Assembly (NCBI GenBank): GCA_027596195.1
Contig: JADGJG010000798.1
Coordinates: 1-12,360 of the forward strand
Source of the DNA: Podochytrium sp. JEL0797
Lineage: Eukaryota; Chytridiomycota; Chytridiomycetes; Chytridiales; Chytriomycetaceae
Direction of reading: 5' to 3'
Length of the DNA: 12,360 bases
Shown here: piece by piece, positions 1 through 7,281 of the stretch
Position numbering within the stretch: position 1 is the stretch's first letter
Layout of the letters: every line of letters begins with the position of its first letter
Made by a program: the position numbers and the translations under genes
Notes under the pieces: model-generated
Databases searched by the model: none
What the model saw: the letters and a program-made list of their open reading frames with translations, nothing else
Told to the model about the DNA's origin: nothing

Positions 1-1
<1 letters not shown>

Positions 2-55
<54 letters not shown>

Positions 56-87
56 CCCCCCCCCCCCCCGCCCCCCCCCCCCCCCCG

Positions 88-131
<44 letters not shown>

Positions 132-141
132 CCCCCCCCGC
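2..141. repeat. Near-pure poly-C tract at the window edge
   Basis: About 140 bases of C, broken only by single G at 55, 70, 87, 131 and 140. It is not a telomeric TTAGGG-type array. It directly abuts an exon read on the minus strand, so it is either a real long homopolymer inside that gene or an artefact at a contig end. Shorter C runs occur in three introns of this window, so long C homopolymers do exist in this genome. The interrupting G bases could be sequencing errors. Confidence 0.9.
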
Positions 142-305
142 GCAGCAGGAAAAGATGCGTACTGGGCTTGAAGGGCAGCGAGTTTTGATTTCGTGGCCGT
201 GATGCTGGTTGTGAGGGTGTGCAGGGTTTTGAGGAGGTGTGGGTGGTCTTGTTTGACGGCTTTGGCGAGCGCCGCGGGGACGGTTGGGACTGCGAGGTCA
301 GTCAT
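142..305 (-). CDS. 5'-terminal exon of an unidentified gene, truncated by the poly-C tract
   Basis: Reading leftwards from an ATG at 305-303 there is an open frame with no stop as far as the C tract (about 54 codons). It begins MTDLAVPTVPAALAKAVKQD and continues with a helix-prone stretch around LLKTLHTLTTSITATKSKLA. Codons are strongly C-ending (GTC, ACC, GCC, CTC), as at the start of the other exons here, which supports real coding. A donor-like GTACGC at 162-157 matches the gtacg-type donors used by neighbouring genes, so the exon may end at 163 and the C tract would then lie in an intron. The protein is not recognised. The Leu/Lys-rich helix is only vaguely like N-termini of Sas10/C1D/neuroguidin-type nucleolar proteins, and I do not assert that identity. 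The ATG is about 210 bp downstream of the NHP6-like stop codon, on the same strand. Confidence 0.6.
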
Positions 306-515
306 GTGGTGTGGGCGTGTTTGAAAAAAGTTTTGAACCAACAAAAAAAAAAAAAAAACACACAGTCATCCCACAAATGGGACAATAGAGTAAGACCGCG
401 GATCCGTTCGCCTTCAAACTAAAGTATTATATTATAACAGCGTTCCATTCGAAAAAAGCCAAACAAATTTTCAAGACTGCAACAACAAAAGAATTCCCAG
501 CAACAAAACACCCAT
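306..515. other. Short intergenic stretch (3' region of the NHP6-like gene, promoter of the truncated gene)
   Basis: AT-rich stretch between two genes both read leftwards. It contains an uninterrupted A run of about 16 at roughly 343-358 and an AT-rich segment near 421-440 (tattatattataa) that could serve 3'-end formation of the NHP6-like transcript. No coding frame of note. Confidence 0.5.
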
Positions 516-1203
516 TCAGTCGTCGTCCTCCTCCTCTTCATCGACATCCTCGGCAGAAACCACAGCTGCCTTGGGAGCAGCGCCAGGCGTGTACGACTTC
601 ATGGCCTCCGCGTAACGCTTCTTGTCCTTTTCTTGGAGCAACACGTATTTCTGTATCGAATATTTGAAGGGTTAGAATGTGTGTATGCAATCAGGATCGG
701 TGAATAGGTGGGTGGGTGGGGTCTCTCACCTGCTTCTCTTCATCCGAGATTGTCTTCCACTCGGCTCCCAACAGTTTTCCGAGGTCTCCAAACGTGGCCG
801 ACGGGTTCTCTTCCTTGATGCGGGTACGGTTTGCGTTGGAGAACAGGAGGTAGGCCTGGTTGTTTGTGAGTGTGAGTATTCATCATTGCGGAAGTTAGGC
901 GGGGGGAAGGATTGACCGAGTGCGGATGCGACTTTTGTTTAGAGATAACCAGCGGCTCTCCACAGACTCGTGAATACGTTAGGCGCCTTCCTACGCGTAG
1001 CCAAGCATTCCGTTCAAAGACCAAAAAAATTCCAACGTACAGAGACGGCCTTCTTGGGGGCAAGCGGGTCCTTCTTGGCTTTCGGGGCTCTCTTGGCGGC
1101 CTTGGCTTTGGGTTCCTTGGGTTCCTGAGAATAGTTTTTTTTTTGGTTGGGGATCAGCTCTTTGTTTTTTTTTGCGGTCACGCAGCGCGCGTACCTTTGG
1201 CAT
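516..1203 (-). CDS. NHP6: NHP6/HMGB-type single HMG-box chromatin protein
   Basis: Non-histone DNA-bending protein of the nucleus. In yeast NHP6 assists FACT and promoter architecture (family knowledge). The model has four exons read leftwards, 1203-1195, 1124-1041, 855-730 and 650-516, all joined at phase-0 GT-AG introns of 70, 185 and 79 bp. It gives 117 residues. The first exon encodes only MPK. The second gives a Lys/Ala-rich basic tail ending DPLAPKKAVS. The third and fourth complete the HMG box (about residues 22-95), with AYLLFSNANR, the conserved GAEWKTISDEEKQ segment and KYVLLQEKDKKRYAEA. The tail is acidic (EDVDEEEEDDD). Size, basic N-terminus and box order match yeast NHP6, but the acidic tail is more like metazoan HMGB. 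The ATG context (aaaaATG) is good. Divergent from RFA1. The 9-bp first exon is inferred from splice sites and fits the family N-terminus. Confidence 0.9.
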
Positions 1204-1855
1204 TTTTGGGCGAGCTGAGGGAGGAAAAGGGCGTGGCCGAGGATATAAAAAAAAGAAGGATGTTGGTTTAGTGAGTTGGCGGGGGTGGGGAGACGGAGGG
1301 AGAATATTCGGAAGGCGTGGATTTTTTGGGGGGCGTTTTCTTCGTTTTGAGGGGAAGAGGGGTGCTGGGAGAGAGGGGAGCGTGGCGAGTGAAGGGTTTT
1401 TGGGCGAGGACTGTGTGGGAGACGAGCGGGCAGAGTTCGGACAGATGGCCTTGTGCGGGGTTGGTTGTGTGATGAAGGCGAGGGGCCCTGGGTGAGGCCC
1501 ATGAGGGCAGGGAGGGTGCTGGGTGGTGGGGAGAGTGGTGGCGAAGGGCTGTGCAGAGGGCGGGTCGCGGGGCGGAGGCGTGGTGCACATTTTTTGGCTG
1601 AGAGTGCTCTATGGGGGGAGTGGGGGGGAAGGGGGGGCGGTCTCCCTCACCTTTTTGGGGGGAGAAAATGGCACAAAGAAAAAACGGAAAAAACGCGGTG
1701 ACGCTTCCATTGCGAACATTTGGCAATACAAATGCGTCTGTTTGCGTTTATTCTACTCGCCTCCTCGGGTTTTATTATTTTTGTTTTTTTTATCTCTTTT
1801 TCGAGTCACAATGGCGCGCATACAAAAACAGGCTTCTGCAGAGTGATTATCTTAG

Positions 1856-1866
1856 ACGCGACGCGT
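1856..1866. promoter_or_regulatory. Double MluI cell-cycle box (ACGCG ACGCGT) upstream of RFA1
   Basis: The string ACGCGACGCGT lies about 100 bp upstream of the RFA1 start codon, with another ACGCG at 1693-1697. ACGCGT is the core of the yeast MCB bound by MBF (Mbp1-Swi6), and yeast RFA genes carry such boxes and peak at G1/S. Function here is inferred from motif, position and gene identity. Confidence 0.5.
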
Positions 1867-1914
1867 GAACTACTTGAGAGACAAACAAAGAGAAACGAAA
1901 AGAGAAAAGCGAAG

Positions 1915-1933
1915 GGACACGAACGACGTGTCC
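1915..1933 (+). other. Perfect 7-bp hairpin in the presumed RFA1 leader
   Basis: GGACACG (1915-1921) and CGTGTCC (1927-1933) flank a five-base loop, 32 bases before the ATG, in an otherwise A-rich unstructured leader. It could be an RNA stem-loop or a palindromic protein site (the half-sites contain CACG/CGTG). No experimental support. Confidence 0.4.
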
Positions 1934-1965
1934 GAAACAAAACAAAAACAAAACAAAAAAAAAAG

Positions 1966-4682
1966 ATGGCCAACGCACACCCCCTCGCCGCGCAGCTCTC
2001 GTACGGCGACATCTACAAACTGGCCACGGACGGCTCCACGGGCCACGACGGCGTCCCCTCCGTCTTCCAGGTCCTCAACGTCAAGAAGCTGACCACGGCT
2101 GCAAACACGGACACGGCTGACCGCTTCCGCATCATTCTGAGCGACGGCTTCCACGCAATGCAGGGTGCGTAGTGCTTGCTTGCTTGTGCTTTGCTGTGCG
2201 TGCTTCTCGTCTAGCGATGCCTAGCGATGCCTAGCAGGGCCTAGCGAACGCCTGGCTTACCCTAGCGGACACACCTAGCACACGCCTAGCGGATACCCAG
2301 CAACACCCAACTAACCCCCCACTCCAGGCATGCTCGCCACGCAGCTCAACCACCTCGTGGGACCCGACAACATCACCAAGCACTCTGTCGTCAGAGTCTC
2401 GAAGCTGCTGTGCAACAACGTGGGCGGCAAACGCATCCTGATTGTGCTTGAGATCGAGAACATGAACCCGGGCGAGGAAGGCGTCGAACGCTTCGGAAAC
2501 CCAGGCACGGACATTGTCGGCGCTCCACCCATGCGCGAACCTGCCCCGGTCCAGCAGCAGCCGTTTTACCAGCAGCAACAACAGCAGCAGCAACCGCAGT
2601 ACAACCAGCAACAACAACAACAACAACCCCAGTACCAGCAGCACAACCAGCAGCAGCAACAACATCAGCAGCAGGCTGCTCCCCAGTACAACAAACCACA
2701 GCAACAACAACAGCAGCAACGCCCCATGCAGCACCAAGCCAGCTCTTCAGACATTGCCATCTTCCCCATCAAGAGTCTGAGTCCCTACCAAAACAAGTAA
2801 GGCGCTCTCTCTCTCGATTCATTGTGACATTGTTTTCAAGCGTGTTTGTTGACATTCCAACCAGATGGACCATCCGCGCCCGCGTCATTGCCAAGAGCGA
2901 GATCCGCACCTTCAACAACGCGAAAGGACCTGGCCAACTCTTCAGCGTCACATTCGGAGACGACAGTGTACGTTTTTTGTTTTTGTTTGTTTTTTGTCCG
3001 AACATGCCCATCCAACGCCCAAGCCCAAAAAAACCCCGTAACAACCCATCTCACACTTTGCTGTTTGTTTGTTTTTGACTCGTTCCAGGCCGAGATTCGA
3101 GCCACCGGCTTCGGCGATTCCGTCACGCAATTCTACGACCTCCTGCAAGTCAACAAAGTGTTTTACGTGAGCAAAGCGGCCATCAAGATTGCGAACCGTC
3201 AGTGGTCTGGGGGTGTCAACAATGATTACGAAATGACGTTTGATTTGGGGACCATGATTACGGAGGTAAAGGATGGCGGAGGTTTTCTTTGTTGTGCATT
3301 TGCTTATTGGTTTTTTTTCTTTTTTTGATAACAGTGCAACGACGGGGCTGCAGCTCCTCATGTCCTGTTCAACCGCGTCATGTTGGATCAGCTCATGGAA
3401 CACGAAAAGGATGCTGTGATTGGTACGAGGACCCCCCCCCCCCCCCAATGTCTTGTGCCTTTCCTCCTCACCACGCACACACAAAACTCGCACTAACCGC
3501 ACGCACCCTTCAAAAAATAGACGTGGTCGCCGTCGTGACACACACAGACCCCCTCGGCTCCATCACCACCAAAGCCGGCAAACAATTCTCCAAACGCGAC
3601 CTCACCGTCGCCGACGAATCGGGCCACTCGTCGCGCCTGACCCTCTGGGGCGCACAAGCGGAACAATTTGCCGACGTTGTCGGGGAAAACAACCCGGACG
3701 CGCCCGTGTACGTGTTCAAGGGGGTCAAAGTGGGCGACTTTGGGGGACGCAGTTTGAGCGCGTCAGGTGGGTCGAGTTTGTTGGAGGGTGTGGATGCGCC
3801 GGAGGCGCATGCGGTGAAGGGGTGGTGGATGGGGAGTTGTGGACAGCCTGGTGGTGTGCAGTTGACGGCGTATCATGGGAGTGGGATGGGAGGGGGTGGG
3901 GAACGGGTGAGTGGGATTCGGGGGGTGAAGCTGCTTTGTCGGATTGGGGAGGAGAATTTGGGACATAATGAGAAGGTTTGTTGATTTTTTTTCTTCTTTC
4001 GTTTGGGTGTGGTGTGTGTGTGTGTGTGTGTGAAAGGATGACTGAAATGAAAGGTACGTTTTTCTCTATAGCCCGACTGGCTCTCCCTCCGCGTTGTCAT
4101 TGCGTACGTCAAATCGGACCGCATGTTCTACCCCGCGTGTCAATCGCCGGACTGCCAAAAGAAGGTTACTGAGGGCGACTCTGGCTGGCGATGCGAAAAG
4201 TGCGACAAGTCGTTCCCGAGCCCAAAGTACCGATACATGCTCACGTGCAAAGTGATGGACGCGAGTGGCGAGCAATGGGTCAGTTTGTTCAATGACACTG
4301 CGGAGAAGTTGATGGGGATTACGGCGAATGATTTGCAAGTGATTTCTGTGAGTAGCCCCGTTTTTTTGAGGTTGGCAGGGGGGTTGGTTTTACTGATGAT
4401 TTTTTTTGGGGGCAGGAATCGGATATGGATCAGTTCAATTCGATTATTTCGGGAGTCATGTGGAAGCAGGTGACGATGCGTGTGAGTTGTAAGGCTGATT
4501 CTTATGGGGTACGTTGTCCCTTTTTGTTTTGTTTGGTTTTGTGCGTGACTGCTTGTTGATTCGACCCCCCCCCCCCACTTTTGTAGGAGGAAGAAAGAAT
4601 CCGCGTGCAAGCCAACACTTTGACTCCCATCAACTTTGCGACGGATGCGTTGGATTTGGCGGATGCGATTTCTGCGTTTTGA
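1966..4682 (+). CDS. RFA1: Replication protein A large subunit (RPA70/RPA1)
   Basis: Large subunit of the heterotrimeric single-stranded DNA-binding protein used in replication, repair and recombination. Exons are 1966-2164, 2328-2796, 2865-2967, 3089-3265, 3335-3422, 3521-3975, 4072-4347, 4416-4508 and 4587-4682. Frames join perfectly across eight GT-AG introns (68-163 bp), giving 651 residues against 616-621 in human and yeast. Order: DBD-F (about 1-115), with FRIILSDGFHAMQG and KRILIVLEIE; a Gln-rich linker (138-204); DBD-A starting at IFPIKSLSPYQNKWTIRARV (W224); DBD-B (from about 340, DVVAVVTHTDPLG); DBD-C with zinc-ribbon cysteines 520, 525, 538 and 541 (CX4C-X12-CX2C). SENLG-like EENLGHNEKPD precedes DBD-C, as in the family. 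The ATG sits in an A-rich context. MCB-like boxes upstream suggest G1/S control. The long polyQ linker is the main oddity. Confidence 0.97.
2211..2301 (+). repeat. Degenerate tandem CTAGC decamer array in RFA1 intron 1
   Basis: The core CTAGC (or CTGGC/CCAGC) begins at 2211, 2221, 2231, 2241, 2252, 2262, 2275, 2286 and 2297. The period is 10 at first, then 11-13. The first copies read ctagcgatgc almost exactly, and later ones diverge. The array fills most of the 163-bp intron and ends just before a ctaac branch-point-like string and the acceptor ccag at 2324-2327. No function is known. Confidence 0.85.
2551..2737 (+). repeat. CAG/CAA-rich tract coding the polyglutamine linker of RPA70
   Basis: A run of mixed CAG and CAA codons with interspersed Pro, Tyr, Asn and His encodes about residues 142-203. 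The mixed synonymous codons suggest selection for glutamine, or an old interrupted repeat, rather than a fresh pure triplet expansion. It lies exactly between DBD-F and DBD-A, where the family has a flexible linker. Confidence 0.9.
3432..3446 (+). repeat. C15 homopolymer in RFA1 intron 5
   Basis: Fifteen consecutive C begin nine bases after the donor GT of the intron spanning 3423-3520. The run lies next to the donor, not near the acceptor, so it is not a normal polypyrimidine tract. Confidence 0.9.
4012..4032 (+). repeat. GT dinucleotide microsatellite in RFA1 intron 6
   Basis: About ten GT units inside the intron 3976-4071, before its acceptor at 4070-4071. Confidence 0.9.
4565..4576 (+). 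repeat. C12 homopolymer in RFA1 intron 8
   Basis: Twelve consecutive C lie ten bases before the acceptor TTTTGTAG (exon 9 starts 4587). Here the run is placed like a C-only polypyrimidine tract. Confidence 0.9.
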
Positions 4683-4887
4683 ACAAACCGTGTGTGACTT
4701 GTTGTGTTTTGTTTGTGGTGGGGCGCGGGGCATGGTCATGCCTTTTTGTATTTCTTGTTTTTTGTAGTGACACGGGAGTATAGTTTTTGTTTTATTTTGT
4801 TGTTTGGCGCTTGAATACACGATATTTTAACTTTATTTTTTAAACGAGGAATTTTTGAACTATTGGGAACGTTTTTTGCTGGTTCCG
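4683..4887. other. 3' flank of RFA1, no gene seen
   Basis: T-rich and G/T-rich sequence downstream of the RFA1 stop, with AT-rich stretches near 4787-4803 and 4823-4845 that are plausible transcript-end signals. No coding frame of note. Similarity to the M13 gene begins at 4888. Confidence 0.5.
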
Positions 4888-5112
4888 GGATCCGTCCACA
4901 AATTCCTCTCCATACCTCAACACGCTAATGCGCGCACCACAGAAAACAATGTAACCGCTCGTCAAACGCGTCCTGCCCAACGGTCCACCGTCATATTGTC
5001 AACCGGAGTTGTCGAACTCGTGTGTCAGTTCAGGCGTCGTAGTTGAGGTAGCATGGCTGCGTGTGGGAGAAGCAGGTGGCTTGCCGGCGTTCATCAGCAT
5101 CCACGCCGGCCC
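4888..5112 (-). pseudogene. Decayed fragment of an M13 metallopeptidase catalytic exon
   Basis: Read leftwards, this stretch matches the HExxH exon of the M13 gene at the right end of the window. Bases 5031-5075 match 11855-11899 at 42 of 45 positions. Bases 4989-5019 match 11931-11961 at 27 of 31. Bases 4956-4972 match 12003-12019 exactly. Bases 4888-4941 match 12268-12322 with one indel. A 20-bp deletion removes the counterpart of 11899-11918, including the first zinc-binding His. A TGA interrupts the frame right after the CLNYDA-like segment. About 250 bp, including the ENVAD third-ligand motif, are missing between the last two blocks. It is therefore a dead relic of an M13 paralogue. It lies between the 3' ends of RFA1 and the SET gene. 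The left edge may extend below 4888, but the intact gene runs off the window there. Confidence 0.88.
5083..5110. repeat. 8-bp perfect inverted repeat at the edge of the M13 relic
   Basis: GCCGGCGT (5083-5090) and ACGCCGGC (5103-5110) are separated by 12 bases. The left arm overlaps the relic's MNAG codons. It marks roughly where similarity to the intact M13 gene stops. Confidence 0.6.
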
Positions 5113-5182
5113 ACGCCAATATTCCTTACTTCAGCACCTCAACCCCTCAGCACTTCCTTATATCACGTTTTTTTTTAATTGG

Positions 5183-6085
5183 TTAAGTAGTACTGCATTT
5201 GGCAATCAGGTCATCACAAAACTCGTCGCTGATGGATCCAAGAACCAAATGAACACTGCTTACATAAGCACCAAACAACGGGTGACTTCTCGGATCGCCG
5301 ATGTAACGCGCAAATTTCTCTTCGCGTGTTCTGTCCTCTCCAAACTGCAGCTTCGCAACTTTCGCCACCCCTCGCATCGCACGCCTCGCATTCTCCACAT
5401 CGCGAACGGACACGAAAACGCGAAACAGATCACACAAGCGTTTGCCCAGATGAGGCAATCCAAATTCAAGCCGCGCAATCAACGCGATGGCGTGCATGCA
5501 GTCGTGATGGCCTTTTTTCGGATCGTCGAGATACTTTGGGATGTCCGAGTCCACGAGTCTGATGTATTGGTTGTACGCTTTTTTGTATTCCGGCGTGGCC
5601 TTGGTGCAGATGGGGCAGGAGCACTCAAACTTGAAGGTTTCCCACAGCACGCGTCGATCTGCGTCAAAATCCACCGTCGGACCTTTATACGCAACGCAAA
5701 TCTCGTCACCCGCGCGGATTGGTCTGATTGCGTGCAGCACCTTCTCCTGCAGCGCGTCGCTCCACGAGTAAAATGCGTTTGGTCGACACGAGTGGTTCGC
5801 TTTGCAGATGCGCACGCAGAGGTCCGAGGCGCCGCTGATGTCGCCACGGCTCATTGCATTGGTTCGGAAGATTCCGGCCTTGGCGGGTAGCGTGGCGAAA
5901 ACGTTGGCGAGGTCCAGTGCCGCAGAGCTGAACTTTTTGGCCAGGATGTCTTCGCCGGGAAGCAGCGTCACGGCCGGTTTCTCGCGAACGATACGGCGAC
6001 CCACGGGAATGTCGAAGGTGGCAATCATGCCCTGGCCCTTGTCGGGGATATCCGTGATCGTGTACAGCCTTTTGGGTTTGGTCAT
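5183..6085 (-). CDS. SET-domain protein (putative lysine methyltransferase, no MYND finger)
   Basis: Single-exon gene of 300 residues, read leftwards from the ATG at 6085 (acaacATGACC). The SET domain is recognisable in order: SET-I region DKGQGMIATFDIPVGRRIVREKP (residues 16-37), the catalytic pseudoknot NHSCRPNAFYSW (97-108), GDEICVAYKGP (126-136) and a cysteine-rich post-SET FKFECSCPIC (C155, C157, C160). The C-terminal half (about 165-300) is helix-rich and could be TPR-like, as in SMYD-type enzymes. SET proteins transfer methyl groups from S-adenosylmethionine to lysine of histones or other proteins; the substrate here cannot be told. The frame remains open 48 codons upstream into the F-box gene's end, but that extension carries no domain. 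The stop is 77 bp from the F-box stop on the same strand and converges on RFA1. Closest family by pattern: fungal stand-alone SET/SMYD-like proteins. Confidence 0.87.
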   Translation of the reverse strand: MTKPKRLYTITDIPDKGQGMIATFDIPVGRRIVREKPAVTLLPGEDILAKKFSSAALDLANVFATLPAKAGIFRTNAMSRGDISGASDLCVRICKANHSCRPNAFYSWSDALQEKVLHAIRPIRAGDEICVAYKGPTVDFDADRRVLWETFKFECSCPICTKATPEYKKAYNQYIRLVDSDIPKYLDDPKKGHHDCMHAIALIARLEFGLPHLGKRLCDLFRVFVSVRDVENARRAMRGVAKVAKLQFGEDRTREEKFARYIGDPRSHPLFGAYVSSVHLVLGSISDEFCDDLIAKCSTT

Positions 6086-6162
6086 GTTGTGTTGCGGTTT
6101 CGGGTGCGGAGTGGATTTTCTTGGGATTTTCTGGAATTTTCGATTTCCCGTCAAGCCATCGT

Positions 6163-7281
6163 TCAAAAATATTTCCCTTTGCGCTCCCATACAATACTCG
6201 GATATCCATAAAACCCTCCTGCTCGCCAAAACTCCTTGAACCCAATCGCCTCAAGATCGCTCCCCCGACGCAAAAAATGCAACGAACCCCCATCCGGATC
6301 CGAATCCTCGAACGAAACCATCCTCAACTTTTCCATCCGCGGCAACAGCTCCACCAACGCGTCAAAATACACATCATCCATCAACGGATCGAGCCCCAAA
6401 AACGCACATGTCGCAACATTCCCAAAATCCAACAAACAACGGAACGAGAAGGATGTCAGCGACAGGCACCTCCAGTGCGGGGAATCATTTGCTTGGATGT
6501 CTGTCAGCAGCTTGGTGGTGTGTTTGGGATCGTCGTCGGGGTCTCCGGGGATGTCCAAAGAGCGAATCGTGAACCCGCGTTTTCGCAACAGGTTCACAAT
6601 ATCGAGGTACGAGTCGTCTCCGGTAAAGTATCCAAAAAACCCGTCCTCGTCGGGGCGAATGTACAGATCAATCGTCTTTGGGAGAAGAGGGATCACGCTC
6701 GAGATGTAATTCAAGCCGCTCGCCTGCACCTTGGCCACACCCCCATACCGAGTCAGCAAATGCGTCAAGCGAGACACGGCTACGAGGTTCTTGCCAGAGA
6801 TTGGAATTGGCTCACCCGCCCTCCTCACCCCGCTCTTGAAATTGCTGTCCTCGATCCATTCCACAGGGAACCAAAACTCGGGCCATATCGTGTCCTTTTG
6901 AATCTTGTACGCCGTTCCGACCTCGTAAATGGCAGCTGATATGTGTTTCAGGGCGGGGACCGCGTGGCAGAGCGGGATCAGGCTTTTCACGTCAGTGAGG
7001 CACACGATTTGGTTGAGAATCTCGAGAGGAAGGGAGGTGAGACTGAGAGGAAGGTTCTTTTGGGAAGAGTATCGGGAGGTCATGGATGTGGAGTAAGTGT
7101 GGAGGTGGAGAAGTGCCGGCATGTCGAGGAGCTTCCGGAACTGGTTGATCTCTGCCAGTGCGGTTTTGAGTTGCAGCTCGAGGTTTTCGATTTGAGCGTC
7201 ATTGTCCAATGCTTTAGTCTTGGATTCTCGTGCTGCTCGAATACAGCAGGAGCACGTGGAAGGGTTTTGGCAGGCATCCAT
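6163..7281 (-). CDS. F-box-like protein with N-terminal coiled coil
   Basis: Single-exon frame of 372 residues, start ATG at 7281 (gacATGG, G at -3). The N-terminus is Cys-rich (MDACQNPSTCSCC). A predicted coiled coil follows (about 26-53, IENLELQLKTALAEINQFRK), then an F-box-like segment (about 76-116, LPLSLTSLPLEILNQIVCLT then DVKSLIPLCHAVPALKHI). The remainder (120-372) has scattered hydrophobic motifs such as LRKRGFTIRSLDIPGD and WRCLSLTSFSFRCLLD that could form degenerate leucine-rich repeats, but no clear repeat period is visible. F-box proteins bind Skp1 in SCF ubiquitin ligases and present substrates through the C-terminal part. That role is inferred from the N-terminal match only. 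Tandem with the SET gene (77 bp) and divergent from the gene at 7700. Confidence 0.72.
   Translation of the reverse strand: MDACQNPSTCSCCIRAARESKTKALDNDAQIENLELQLKTALAEINQFRKLLDMPALLHLHTYSTSMTSRYSSQKNLPLSLTSLPLEILNQIVCLTDVKSLIPLCHAVPALKHISAAIYEVGTAYKIQKDTIWPEFWFPVEWIEDSNFKSGVRRAGEPIPISGKNLVAVSRLTHLLTRYGGVAKVQASGLNYISSVIPLLPKTIDLYIRPDEDGFFGYFTGDDSYLDIVNLLRKRGFTIRSLDIPGDPDDDPKHTTKLLTDIQANDSPHWRCLSLTSFSFRCLLDFGNVATCAFLGLDPLMDDVYFDALVELLPRMEKLRMVSFEDSDPDGGSLHFLRRGSDLEAIGFKEFWRAGGFYGYPSIVWERKGKYF

Larger units (their letters stand above)
1204..1965. promoter_or_regulatory. Divergent intergenic region between NHP6-like gene and RFA1
   Basis: A 762-bp region without a credible gene. The left two thirds (about 1260-1660) are very G-rich on the plus strand. 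The right part is T-rich (about 1763-1805) and then A-rich up to the RFA1 ATG. The overlapping Pro-rich or Gly-rich open frames on both strands are by-products of this skew. ACGCG boxes occur at 1693-1697, 1856-1860 and 1861-1866. A TATAAAAA-like string near 1243-1252 lies more than 700 bp from the RFA1 start and is unlikely to act as its TATA box. Confidence 0.6.

Noticed and set aside
2..141. Telomere
   Set aside because: No TTAGGG/CCCTAA-type unit. It is a homopolymer with sporadic G, and a coding exon follows immediately.
1243..1252. TATA box for RFA1 or the NHP6-like gene
   Set aside because: The TATAAAAA string is over 700 bp from the RFA1 ATG, and on the NHP6 side it is in the wrong orientation.
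991..1726. Long overlapping Pro-rich (minus) and Gly/Arg-rich (plus) open frames upstream of RFA1 and across NHP6 introns
   Set aside because: They arise from the G-rich strand skew, overlap each other in several frames, contain no domain-like sequence, and run over well-supported NHP6 exons and introns.
2231..2737. Minus-strand frame rich in Leu/Val opposite the CAG tract
   Set aside because: It is the antisense reading of the CAG/CAA repeat of RFA1, which gives poly-Leu or poly-Val by default.
5009..5890. 293-codon plus-strand open frame
   Set aside because: It is antisense to the SET gene, has no recognisable features, and begins inside the M13 relic.
6086..6229. Upstream in-frame start for the SET protein at 6229
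   Set aside because: The added 48 residues carry no SET sequence and overlap the F-box gene's 3' end. The ATG at 6085 directly precedes the SET fold and has A at -3.
6121..6939. 272-codon plus-strand open frame and its neighbour at 6943-7449
   Set aside because: Antisense to the F-box gene, with no motifs; the minus-strand reading has F-box and coiled-coil features.
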